A stretch of 6,412 nt of DNA from Burkholderiales bacterium (GTDB lineage Bacteria; Pseudomonadota; Gammaproteobacteria; Burkholderiales; Burkholderiaceae): the NCBI GenBank assembly GCA_947371645.1, contig CANBQJ010000218.1:1-6412 (forward strand), read 5' to 3'. The position numbers and the translations under genes are program-made. The notes under the pieces were generated by a model. That model was not told the origin of the DNA. It searched no databases and saw only the letters and a program-made list of their open reading frames with translations. Below are positions 1-6,345 of the stretch, piece by piece (positions within the stretch are counted from its first letter, which is position 1; each line of letters begins with the position of its first letter).

Positions 1-999
<999 letters not shown>

Positions 1000-1037
1000 G
1001 GTTTCTCCAGAAAAGGAAGACAACGTTGGGACAAAGG

Positions 1038-1060
1038 GCCGAGGGCCATGGGCCTTCGGC
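1038..1060 (-). other. GC-rich hairpin in the groES mRNA leader
   Basis: In the groESL transcript, the arms GCCGAAGGCC (1060-1051) and GGCCCTCGGC (1047-1038) pair around a three-base loop. Nine of ten positions pair and there is one A-C mismatch in the middle. The hairpin lies between CIRCE and the groES ribosome binding site, about 30 bases from the latter. No T-run follows, so it is not an intrinsic terminator. A role in mRNA stability or temperature response is only a guess. Confidence 0.55.
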
Positions 1061-1069
1061 TGTGCAGAA

Positions 1070-1096
1070 TTGGCACTCACATGAGGCGAGTGCTAA
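1070..1096 (-). promoter_or_regulatory. CIRCE operator (HrcA binding site) of groESL
   Basis: On the minus strand the sequence is TTAGCACTC, nine bases, then GAGTGCCAA. The CIRCE consensus is TTAGCACTC-N9-GAGTGCTAA, so the first arm is perfect and the second has one mismatch (C for T), with exactly the consensus spacing. It starts two bases past the -10 box, over the expected transcription start. HrcA bound there would therefore block initiation, the known mode of repression. HrcA itself is not encoded in the window. Confidence 0.95.
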
Positions 1097-1098
1097 CA

Positions 1099-1127
1099 AT
1101 TATAGGGATGGTCGCCAGGACTTCAAG
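1099..1127 (-). promoter_or_regulatory. groESL promoter: sigma70-like, with overlapping sigma32-like match
   Basis: Minus strand -35 TTGAAG (1126-1121), a 16-base spacer, and a perfect -10 TATAAT (1104-1099). Overlaid on it is CTTGAAG (1127-1121), 13 bases, then CCCTAT (1107-1102). This resembles the heat-shock sigma32 pattern CTTGAAA-N13-CCCCAT with one mismatch in each half. Initiation would fall in CIRCE, about 93 bases before the groES ATG. The sigma70 assignment is fairly secure; the sigma32 reading is an inference. Confidence 0.8.
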
Positions 1128-1183
1128 GGGGGCACCGACAATTCACGGTGAACACCCTGAAGTGCGCACTTGTAACGGGCCAC

Positions 1184-1189
1184 CATAAT
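1184..1189 (+). promoter_or_regulatory. Possible -10 box for the methyltransferase cluster
   Basis: CATAAT lies 46 bases before the methyltransferase ATG, in the 236-base gap between the divergent groES and methyltransferase starts. I see no convincing -35 at 16-18 bases upstream, so this is only a candidate. It is the best -10-like hexamer in the gap on the plus strand apart from sequence inside the groE promoter. Confidence 0.2.
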
Positions 1190-1209
1190 CGGGCGCCATT
1201 CCCCTTGAA

Positions 1210-1226
1210 CCCTTGTTGCCCAAGGG
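1210..1226 (+). promoter_or_regulatory. Small hairpin containing the only Shine-Dalgarno-like sequence of the methyltransferase gene
   Basis: CCCTTG (1210-1215) and CAAGGG (1221-1226) pair perfectly around the five-base loop TTGCC. The right arm holds AAGGG, the only SD-like stretch in front of the ATG at 1236, nine bases away. If formed in the mRNA the hairpin would hide the ribosome binding site. The structure is directly visible; its function is inferred. Confidence 0.4.
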
Positions 1227-1235
1227 CTGCCCGTC

Positions 1236-2219
1236 ATGCCCGCCTTGTTGCCTGCCACAACGTCTGCCCTGGCCTCTGGCACCCACAGCGCGCTCCAGCG
1301 CCTGTATGCGCACGCCAGCGACGCCCAGTTGGGCAGCCTGAAGCACAACCTGGCGGACGGCATTGCCGTCGTTGGCGAGCTCACCCGGGCCTCCGAGGCG
1401 CAAAGCCAGGCGGCCCAGCGCTTCCTGGCCGTCATGCACGCGATGCTGGATGGCCTGCCCGCCCGCGCCGACACCCGCCACTTCACCGGTCGCGGCGCCG
1501 CCGACCACGACTACGGCAACTTCCTCAAGCTGTGCCGCTCGGTGCATTTCTCCTGGGGCCCGTGGACCAGTGACCGGGTGTCGGGCGCTTTCAGCCCCCA
1601 CCTGTGGGCCCTGCACGAAGTCTTCGCCCGCAGCGCCCCCGACCAGCGCTTTCGCGTGCTGGAGGTCGGTGCTGGCACCGGCTCTGCCGGCTACGAGCTG
1701 GCCATCCACCGGCCCCACGCCAGCATCGTGCAAACCGAAGTCGCGCTCGAAAGCCTGGCCATGGGCGTGCTCATCCAGTGCGGCGAGGCCCTGCGCCTGC
1801 CCCGCCGGGTGTCGTTCGAGCAATCGCCCGATGGCATCGGCTGGTTCGACATCCAGGTGCCCGCGCCCGCACACCCCATCACCCACCTGCCCATCACGCA
1901 GCCCGAACCCGAGCAGCCCTTCGACATGGTGCTGGCCATCAACGCCCTGAGCCTGGCCCCCGACCCTCGCCAGGCCGTGCGCGACCTGGCCCGCCACGTG
2001 CGCCAGGGCGGCCTCTTCGTCTGGATCGACCTGCTGTGCTGGCGCCTGGAAACACCTCGGCCGCGCCGCCTGGCCGGCGTGCAGGACATGCTGGACACCG
2101 TCGCATCGGCAGGCCTGAAAGTCACCCGCCAAGTCAGCGGCATCCCCTACACCGAAGACTGGGGCTTCGAGCGTGCCTACGAATGGACCAGCCACGCCAT
2201 CTTTGCCGAACGCCCATGA
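1236..2219 (+). CDS. Class I SAM-dependent methyltransferase, substrate unknown
   Basis: A 327-residue protein. Residues 1 to about 130 form a probably helical, family-unassigned N-terminal region with the notable stretch HFSWGPWTSDRVSG (104-117). The Rossmann methyltransferase core follows: motif I VLEVGAGTGS (141-150) for SAM binding, the acidic residue after strand 2 in QTEVALES (E168), motif IV FDMVLAINALSL (229-240), and RQGGLFVWID (256-265), the typical strand after 'lkpGG'. It ends YEWTSHAIFAERP. No signal peptide or membrane segment is seen, so it is probably cytosolic. The start at 1236 is supported only by a weak AAGGG nine bases upstream. The stop overlaps the next start (ATGA), indicating translational coupling to the PfkB-like gene. 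The acceptor could be a small molecule or a protein; nothing in the sequence decides this. The methyltransferase call is firm, the role open. Confidence 0.85.
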   Translation: MPALLPATTSALASGTHSALQRLYAHASDAQLGSLKHNLADGIAVVGELTRASEAQSQAAQRFLAVMHAMLDGLPARADTRHFTGRGAADHDYGNFLKLCRSVHFSWGPWTSDRVSGAFSPHLWALHEVFARSAPDQRFRVLEVGAGTGSAGYELAIHRPHASIVQTEVALESLAMGVLIQCGEALRLPRRVSFEQSPDGIGWFDIQVPAPAHPITHLPITQPEPEQPFDMVLAINALSLAPDPRQAVRDLARHVRQGGLFVWIDLLCWRLETPRPRRLAGVQDMLDTVASAGLKVTRQVSGIPYTEDWGFERAYEWTSHAIFAERP

Positions 2220-3238
2220 GCGGCATCGGCGGCAAAGCCGTGCCCTTGCGGGTGGGCGTGCTGGGCTACCTGGCCGTGCTGGAACGTGTGGCGGTGCCCG
2301 TCGCGCGGTCGCAACTGGGCGCGGGCAGCGCGGGGCAGCGCCTTGGCCCCACGCTCACGGCAGACGCCCCGCTGGTGGCCCTGGCCTTGCGCACCCTGGC
2401 CGAAGCAGCCTGCACGGCTGTCCCACAGGGCAGCCCGGCATGGACCACCGAGGCCATCTTCAACCACCCGGGCGACAGTGCCGCCGCGCAGGCCAGCGTG
2501 CGCCTGCTGACGGCACGCGTCGACCGCCTCACGCTGGGCGAGCCTTGTGGTGCGCCGCTGGAGTGGCAGGTCCTCCATGCCGACCGCGAGGTCACCTGGT
2601 ACAACGACCCGGCACCGGCCCTGGCCTCACTGCGCGGCCTGCCGGCCCTGGATGGCCCCCAACGGGGCTGGGACCACGTCTACCTGGACGCCTACCCCTG
2701 GCTGGCCCCCGCCCTGGCCCCACACCTGCCCATCCGTGCCCCACACGTCTGGGTCAACCTGGGCGTGACCGCCCAGCACGAGGTGGCCGCAGCCGTGGCC
2801 CACTGGCGCGGGTCGGTCTCAGGGCAGTTGCACGTGCAGATCTCCACAGCCGGTCGAGCGGGCCTGGCCGACGCCGCCGACTGGGCGCACCTGGCGCTGC
2901 AGTCCGGCGCCGACCTCGCGGTCGTCACCTGTGCGCAACATGGCCTGCTGCTGGCCAACGGCCAGTGTCAGGTCGGCCAGCCAGCCCTGCCCGTCGCGGC
3001 ATGGGCTGACGCCAGCGGTGCCGGCGCCGCGGTGTCCGCATCCTTGATGGCGTCCCTGATCGCCGCCCGGTGGCGCAGCGACCGGGCGGCCGGCGGCGCG
3101 GCCAGCCACGACGAGTTGGCGCAGTGGGCCCAACTCGCCGCGCAGGCGGGGCAGCGCCAATGCATGCAAGATGGCGCCCTGGACGCCAGCAGCCACCACC
3201 ACTGGCAACAGGCCCTGCACGCCCATGCCCTCGCTTGA
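2216..3238 (+). CDS. PfkB/ribokinase-fold protein with the catalytic Asp replaced by Ala (probable pseudokinase)
   Basis: A 340-residue protein, close to the usual length of PfkB-family sugar and nucleoside kinases. Features matching the fold are an opening beta strand LRVGVLGYLAVLERV (11-25), the mid-protein 'D-G-E-R-T' type segment HADREVTWYND (121-131), WDHVYLDAYPW (152-162), and GADLAVVTCAQHGLLL (231-246). The family signature 2 appears at DASGAGAAVS (265-274), where active kinases have D-T-x-G-A-G-D. The final, catalytic Asp is Ala271 (codon GCC, 3026-3028). The N-terminal Gly-Gly/Asn sugar-binding signature is also unrecognisable; LGAGSAGQRLG (34-44) occupies that area. Phosphotransfer is therefore doubtful, and a binding or regulatory role is more likely. 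The ATG overlaps the methyltransferase stop and has no SD, implying coupled translation. A divergent active enzyme is not excluded. Confidence 0.75.
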   Translation: MSGIGGKAVPLRVGVLGYLAVLERVAVPVARSQLGAGSAGQRLGPTLTADAPLVALALRTLAEAACTAVPQGSPAWTTEAIFNHPGDSAAAQASVRLLTARVDRLTLGEPCGAPLEWQVLHADREVTWYNDPAPALASLRGLPALDGPQRGWDHVYLDAYPWLAPALAPHLPIRAPHVWVNLGVTAQHEVAAAVAHWRGSVSGQLHVQISTAGRAGLADAADWAHLALQSGADLAVVTCAQHGLLLANGQCQVGQPALPVAAWADASGAGAAVSASLMASLIAARWRSDRAAGGAASHDELAQWAQLAAQAGQRQCMQDGALDASSHHHWQQALHAHALA

Positions 3239-3256
3239 TGCCCGCCATTCACCCCC

Positions 3257-3775
3257 ATGAGCACCCTGCACATCTGCCCGCTTGAAGACGTTGACCAGGT
3301 GATCGCCAGGCACCGCCCCAGCCACGTGGTCTCCTTGATCCACCTCAGGGACGGCCGCGCCTTGCCCGCTGGCCTGCAGCAGGCCCAGGCCCTTCACCTG
3401 CAGATCGATGACATCGAGACCCCGCAAGAAGGCTGCATCTACCCCGATGCAGCCCACATGCAGACCCTGCTGGATTTCATGCAGCGCTGGCCGGGCGACG
3501 CCGACATCCTGATCCACTGCTGGCAAGGCATCAGCCGATCTGTGGCCGCGGGCCTGATCCTGATGGCCTTGCGCTCGCCCGGCCAGGAGCAGGCGGAAGC
3601 CGCGCGCCTGCATGCGGCCATGCCCTTTGCCCGCCCCAACAAGCGCCTGTTGGCCCTGGCCGACCAGGCCCTGGATCGCCAGGGGCGCATCCTGGAGATG
3701 GCGGGCTGCTTCCAACCCGACACCTGGGTGGACATCGGTCGACACAGCCAGGTCCCCCTCGCGGCTGCCAGGTAG
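3257..3775 (+). CDS. Small tyrosine-phosphatase-like protein (COG5350 type), HC-x5-R active site
   Basis: A 172-residue protein with the cysteine phosphatase P-loop HCWQGISRS (87-95): nucleophile Cys88, phosphate-binding Arg94, and Ser95 after it. LQIDDIETPQEG (48-59) holds Asp51/Asp52, candidate general acids. The next part, DAAHMQTLLDFMQRW, and the tail RPNKRLLALADQAL match the predicted tyrosine phosphatase family common in proteobacteria (COG5350). There is no signal peptide, so it is probably cytosolic. The 18-base gap after the PfkB-like gene contains no SD, so reinitiation after upstream translation is likely, and this start is the only reasonable ATG. All catalytic residues are present, in contrast to its PfkB-like neighbour. 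The substrate is unknown; phosphoprotein or a phosphorylated small molecule are both possible. Confidence 0.85.
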   Translation: MSTLHICPLEDVDQVIARHRPSHVVSLIHLRDGRALPAGLQQAQALHLQIDDIETPQEGCIYPDAAHMQTLLDFMQRWPGDADILIHCWQGISRSVAAGLILMALRSPGQEQAEAARLHAAMPFARPNKRLLALADQALDRQGRILEMAGCFQPDTWVDIGRHSQVPLAAAR

Positions 3776-3962
3776 ACCACGGAGACGGGGCCGACCACCG
3801 CCCGTGTCAGCGCAGTCCCACACGGCACTGGCCGCATGTCTGACACCGTCACCCGCTTGCCGCCGACATCGCGCCCAGCCCCACAGCCCGAACATGAAGA
3901 CAGGGATGCACCACCCCTTGTGGCCTGCCCTGTCCCTGCCACCGCAACCCCAGGAGTTCTTC
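3776..3962 (+). other. Intergenic stretch between phosphatase-like gene and yqjD-like operon
   Basis: These 187 bases carry no convincing gene, no clear -35/-10 pair and no T-tailed terminator. Two weak, mutually exclusive pairings are visible: CCGTGT (3802-3807) with ACACGG (3820-3825), and GTGTCAG (3804-3810) with CTGACAC (3840-3846). The following operon may be read through from the phosphatase gene or start from a promoter I cannot recognise. Confidence 0.4.
3952..3956 (+). promoter_or_regulatory. Ribosome binding site that fixes the yqjD-like start
   Basis: AGGAG lies six bases before the ATG at 3963. In-frame ATGs upstream, around 3893, lack such a site and would add Pro-rich residues foreign to the family. 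The start at 3963 is therefore chosen. Confidence 0.8.
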
Positions 3963-4361
3963 ATGTCACTCGCCACCAACCACACCGCACGCCCCAAGGG
4001 CAATACGGTCAACGACGCCGTTGACCAACTGAACGACCAGGCACAAAATGCCCTGGGCGTCCTGCACAGCCAGGTGGATCAGGCCTTCTCCCACCTGGGC
4101 CACAACGTCGAAGGCCTGGCAAATGCCACGCCCGGCTTGCTGAACTCGGCGAATGGCCACCTCAGGCAGATCGCGGCCAGGAGCGCCTCCATCGCCAAAG
4201 GCATGTCGGACGCGGCCAAGGCCAAAGCCCTGGTTGTGGCAGACCAGACCTCGGATCGCATCCGCCGGGACCCGCTGAAGTCCGTGCTGATCGCCGCGGC
4301 CGCCGGCGCCGCTGTGTCGGCCGTGTTGGCCATCGCCTACAAGCGCCGCCAAGCCAGGTGA
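3963..4361 (+). CDS. YqjD/ElaB-like (DUF883) membrane-anchored protein
   Basis: A 132-residue protein. A polar, helical, Ala/Gln/Asn-rich segment (about 10-95, e.g. VNDAVDQLNDQAQNALG) probably forms a long coiled helix. It is followed by the family-like junction DRIRRDPLKSVLIAAAAGAAVSAVLAIAY, with one membrane segment at about 107-126, and a basic end KRRQAR. In E. coli the YqjD family sits in the inner membrane by its C-terminus and binds stationary-phase ribosomes. The topology here fits, but the ribosome link is inherited from that family, not seen. The protein is somewhat longer than E. coli YqjD. The next gene starts 20 bases after the stop, and the three-gene order matches yqjD-yqjE-yqjK. 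Confidence 0.75.
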   Translation: MSLATNHTARPKGNTVNDAVDQLNDQAQNALGVLHSQVDQAFSHLGHNVEGLANATPGLLNSANGHLRQIAARSASIAKGMSDAAKAKALVVADQTSDRIRRDPLKSVLIAAAAGAAVSAVLAIAYKRRQAR

Positions 4362-4381
4362 CGCGCCCCAGCGAGGGCAAC

Positions 4382-4768
4382 ATGCGCACGCTCGCCCAGC
4401 TCGCCCTGTCTCGGCCGACCTTGCTGGCGCAGCATGCGCGGGGCTATGCCGCCCTCATCGCCGTGGAAGCGCAAGCCTGGGCCACGCAGGCGCGTTTGCA
4501 CACGATGGTGGCCTGCTGCATGCTGCTGCTTTTCTCCGCCAGCCTCACGCTCGCCGGGGTCAGCGTCATGCTCTGGCCCCTGTATGCCAGCGGCCCGCAT
4601 GATCAAGCCTTGCCCCTGCTGTGCGCACCCGCGCTGCCCATGTTGGGGGCATTGATGGCCTGGTGGTGGCTGCACGAGCACCCTCAGACGAATGCCTTCC
4701 TCGCTCTGCAACAACAGTTCGAGCTGGACATGGCCTGCCTGGCCGAGGTCGCCGATGGCCAAACCTGA
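4382..4768 (+). CDS. YqjE-like (DUF1469 / holin-superfamily-III type) inner-membrane protein
   Basis: A 128-residue protein with an amphipathic N-terminal region containing ALIAVEAQAWATQAR. Two membrane segments follow (about 42-67, TMVACCMLLLFSASL onward, and about 76-97 ending LMAWWWL). The cytosolic C-terminus has the family-like ALQQQFELDMACLAEV. This matches YqjE architecture: two helices, and a short tail of charged and Gln residues. The start at 4382 is chosen because GAGGG (4373-4377) stands before it. An in-frame GTG at 4358, overlapping the previous stop, would add eight residues and cannot be excluded. The last 14 bases overlap the next gene. The molecular function of the family is unknown; 'holin' in its name reflects topology and does not show lysis activity. 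Confidence 0.7.
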   Translation: MRTLAQLALSRPTLLAQHARGYAALIAVEAQAWATQARLHTMVACCMLLLFSASLTLAGVSVMLWPLYASGPHDQALPLLCAPALPMLGALMAWWWLHEHPQTNAFLALQQQFELDMACLAEVADGQT

Positions 4769-5435
4769 CCCATTGGCCCTGAGGCGACAAGCAGCATTGC
4801 AAAGGCTTCAACACAGCCGCATGCGCTTGCTCGTCGCGGCACACCTGGACGCCGATGGGGAGACACCGCCGAGGCATCCAAGGTCTTCAGACTGGTTGAT
4901 TGCCCTGCAACCGCTGGTGAGCCAGGCCCTCGGTGCACTGCCCTGGCTGAGCGGCGCCTTGAGCCAGCTCCGCCAAGGTCTGGGCAACGCAACGCCCGGC
5001 CCACCGGAGCCAGGTGCCCCGGACCAGATCGGCCTGCAGGTTTGCGCCGGGATGAGGGAGGCGTGGCGCCGACATCCGCTGATCGGGATGGGCCTGGCTG
5101 CTGCGGGTGCGACCCTGGTGTGGCACGAGCGTGCCGCCCTCAAGCGCGTCCTGTCCAACGGCGTGCTGCCTGACTTGCTTGCGGGCCTCACCATCCAGGC
5201 AGCGCCCTGGTTGGCCAGCTGCCTGCAAGAACTGCTCGGACCGCAGCCAGGCGAGTCAGAACCAGGTCCGCCCAAACCGTCAACGGCGCCACCAACGAGC
5301 CCCCCCCAGGCGACGCCGGGCAGCAGCGCACATCACGGTGCGTCGGGTGCCCAGGGTGTCGTCGGCACCAGCGAGGGCGATGGCGATGGCGATGGCGCCC
5401 ACGCGGACCTGCCGCTGGCGCACCGTGCGGCTTGA
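4755..5435 (+). CDS. YqjK-like protein with long disordered C-terminal tail
   Basis: A 226-residue protein. The N-terminus ALRRQAALQRLQHSRMRLL (8-26) resembles the basic Gln/Arg helix that opens E. coli YqjK (about 99 residues). WRRHPLIGMGLAAAGATLVW (104-123) resembles its central 'RHP' plus hydrophobic segment and could be a membrane helix. Beyond about 162 the protein is Pro/Gly/Ser-rich and low-complexity, with an Asp-Gly run (DGDGDG), and is presumably disordered. It is more than twice as long as E. coli YqjK. The start at 4755 is supported by GAGG (4745-4748) six bases upstream and overlaps the YqjE-like gene by 14 bases, typical of an operon. Homology is tentative and rests on position plus the two short matches. 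A terminator follows 10 bases after the stop. Confidence 0.6.
   Translation: MAKPDPLALRRQAALQRLQHSRMRLLVAAHLDADGETPPRHPRSSDWLIALQPLVSQALGALPWLSGALSQLRQGLGNATPGPPEPGAPDQIGLQVCAGMREAWRRHPLIGMGLAAAGATLVWHERAALKRVLSNGVLPDLLAGLTIQAAPWLASCLQELLGPQPGESEPGPPKPSTAPPTSPPQATPGSSAHHGASGAQGVVGTSEGDGDGDGAHADLPLAHRAA
5300..5307 (+). repeat. C8 homopolymer tract inside the yqjK-like gene
   Basis: Eight consecutive C bases encode part of Ser-Pro-Pro-Gln in the disordered tail. A one-base slip would change the reading frame for the last 43 codons or so. It could be a variable site or a sequencing-error hot spot. Confidence 0.9.
5376..5396 (+). repeat. Hexanucleotide tandem repeat GGCGAT x3 plus GGC
   Basis: Three perfect units of GGCGAT followed by a partial unit encode the Gly-Asp run in the tail of the YqjK-like protein. 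A change in unit number would add or remove two residues and keep the frame. Confidence 0.9.
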
Positions 5436-5445
5436 GCGCCCATGC

Positions 5446-5473
5446 AAAAGGGCCCTCGAAAGAGGGCCCTTTT
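5446..5473. terminator. Bidirectional intrinsic terminator between yqjDEK-like operon and tRNA genes
   Basis: A perfect 12-bp stem, AAAAGGGCCCTC (5446-5457) with GAGGGCCCTTTT (5462-5473), closes on a GAAA tetraloop of the stable GNRA type. The A-run at one foot and T-run at the other let it end transcription in both directions. It stands 10 bases past the yqjK-like stop on the plus strand and 13 bases past the 3' end of the nearer tRNA on the minus strand. Confidence 0.93.
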
Positions 5474-5485
5474 GGCGTTCTGCGA

Positions 5486-5568
<83 letters not shown>

Positions 5569-5596
5569 TTCCTGCGCGATGCACCACCCCATCGTC

Positions 5597-5624
5597 AAAA
5601 AAAGCCAATGCAAAAGATTGGCTT
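5597..5624 (-). terminator. Intrinsic terminator between the two tRNA-fMet genes
   Basis: On the minus strand AAGCCAAT (5624-5617), a seven-base loop, and ATTGGCTT (5609-5602) form a perfect 8-bp stem followed directly by five more T (seven T in a row in total, 5603-5597). This is the form of a Rho-independent terminator reading leftwards. It is placed after the upstream tRNA copy and 34 bases before the downstream copy. Confidence 0.75.
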
Positions 5625-5651
5625 CTCTCAACTTGGCTGATGCCGGTATTT

Positions 5652-5734
<83 letters not shown>

Positions 5735-5741
5735 GATTGCC

Positions 5742-5747
5742 ATTATG
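5742..5747 (-). promoter_or_regulatory. Candidate -10 box for the tRNA-fMet genes
   Basis: CATAAT on the minus strand lies 12 bases before the first tRNA base, which would give a leader of about five bases. No good -35 is seen: the position is occupied by an inverted repeat (5761-5776). Transcription might instead depend on an activator or on read-through from rplQ. Confidence 0.35.
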
Positions 5748-5760
5748 GCACGAATTTGAC

Positions 5761-5776
5761 GCGCTGGCTACAGCGC
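5761..5776. other. Inverted repeat over the expected tRNA promoter -35 region
   Basis: GCGCTG (5761-5766) and CAGCGC (5771-5776) are perfect complements around a four-base gap. With the -10 candidate at 5747-5742, the -35 hexamer would fall in the middle of this dyad. It may be a protein-binding site, a hairpin or chance. Confidence 0.4.
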
Positions 5777-5789
5777 ACCCAAACAAATC

Positions 5790-5808
5790 CTTCAGGCCAC
5801 GCCTGAAG
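5790..5808. other. Perfect 8-bp hairpin between rplQ terminator and tRNA genes
   Basis: CTTCAGGC (5790-5797) and GCCTGAAG (5801-5808) pair fully around a CAC loop. On the minus strand it is followed by GATTTGTTT, a loose T-rich stretch, so it may act as a second, weaker terminator behind rplQ. Confidence 0.5.
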
Positions 5809-5828
5809 AGTTGCTGCTGGCGCCCAAG

Positions 5829-5860
5829 AAAAAACCCGCAGCACTTGCGCGCTGCGGGTT
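5829..5860 (-). terminator. Intrinsic terminator of rplQ
   Basis: Minus strand stem AACCCGCAGC (5860-5851) with GCTGCGGGTT (5842-5833), 10 perfect pairs and an eight-base loop, then TTTT (5832-5829). It begins 37 bases past the rplQ stop and should end the ribosomal-protein/rpoA transcript. Confidence 0.9.
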
Positions 5861-5897
5861 CTGCCTTCAACAGAGGCCTCGGCCTCCGTGAGACCGA

Positions 5898-6287
5898 TCA
5901 CTCGGCGGAGACAGCTTCACCAGCATCCTGGCTGCGTTCGACCAACTCCATGAAGGCCATCGGAGCGTTGTCGCCCACGCGGAAGCCCATCTTCAGGATG
6001 CGGGTGTAACCACCAGGGCGCTTGGCGAACAGCGGGCCCAGCACGTCAAACAGCTTCACGACGTTGTCGCGGTTACGCAGACGATCGAACGCCAGACGCT
6101 TGTTGGCCAGCGTGGGTTCCTTGGCCAGGGTGATCAGCGGCTCGACGATGCGACGCAGTTCCTTGGCCTTGGGCACGGTGGTCTTGATGGCTTCGTGCTC
6201 GATCAGCGAGTTGCACATGTTGCGAAACATGGCAGCGCGGTGAGACGAAGTGCGGTTCAGTTTACGGAGTCCATTTCCGTGACGCAT
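5898..6287 (-). CDS. rplQ: 50S ribosomal protein L17 (bL17)
   Basis: Complete 129-residue large-subunit protein, normal length. It shows the family's conserved opening [20 protein letters not shown], then [33 protein letters not shown], and the C-terminal [18 protein letters not shown]. The start at 6287 is fixed by that opening and by AAAGGA (6301-6296) eight bases upstream. It is the last gene of the leftward operon, since a terminator follows. The gene upstream in this arrangement is normally rpoA, which agrees with the partial coding end at the window edge. Confidence 0.98.
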   Translation of the reverse strand: MRHGNGLRKLNRTSSHRAAMFRNMCNSLIEHEAIKTTVPKAKELRRIVEPLITLAKEPTLANKRLAFDRLRNRDNVVKLFDVLGPLFAKRPGGYTRILKMGFRVGDNAPMAFMELVERSQDAGEAVSAE

Positions 6288-6345
6288 GGTGCTGGTCCTT
6301 TCGTTATCAAACCGACGGCCGTTTCAAGGTACCGCCGGGTGCACC

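Noticed and set aside
1143..2195. 350-codon minus-strand frame opposite the methyltransferase
   Set aside because: GC-rich codon third positions leave the opposite strand open. The translation is Gly/Gln/His/Val-rich with no motif, whereas the plus strand shows ordered methyltransferase motifs.
1604..2215. Upstream extension of the PfkB-like frame
   Set aside because: The frame stays open for 204 codons before 2216, but the sequence is Arg/Pro/Ala-rich shadow of the methyltransferase. The first residues with kinase-fold likeness follow the ATG at 2216.
1236..3775. Methyltransferase as part of a restriction-modification or phage-defence system
   Set aside because: No DNA-methylase catalytic motif (such as DPPY, NPPF or PC), no nuclease and no target recognition domain is visible. 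The partners are a kinase-fold protein and a small phosphatase.
3893..3962. Earlier start for the yqjD-like gene at the in-frame ATG near 3893
   Set aside because: There is no ribosome binding site in front of it, while AGGAG stands at the right distance before 3963. The added residues are Pro/His-rich and not like the family.
2819..4012. 397-codon minus-strand frame opposite the PfkB-like and phosphatase genes
   Set aside because: It spans three features on the other strand, has no domain, and opposes a clear HC-x5-R phosphatase. It is a shadow frame.
4382..4768. A phage holin / lysis cassette
   Set aside because: The two-helix protein belongs to a family sometimes labelled holin, but no endolysin or other phage gene is near and the order matches the chromosomal yqjDEK operon.
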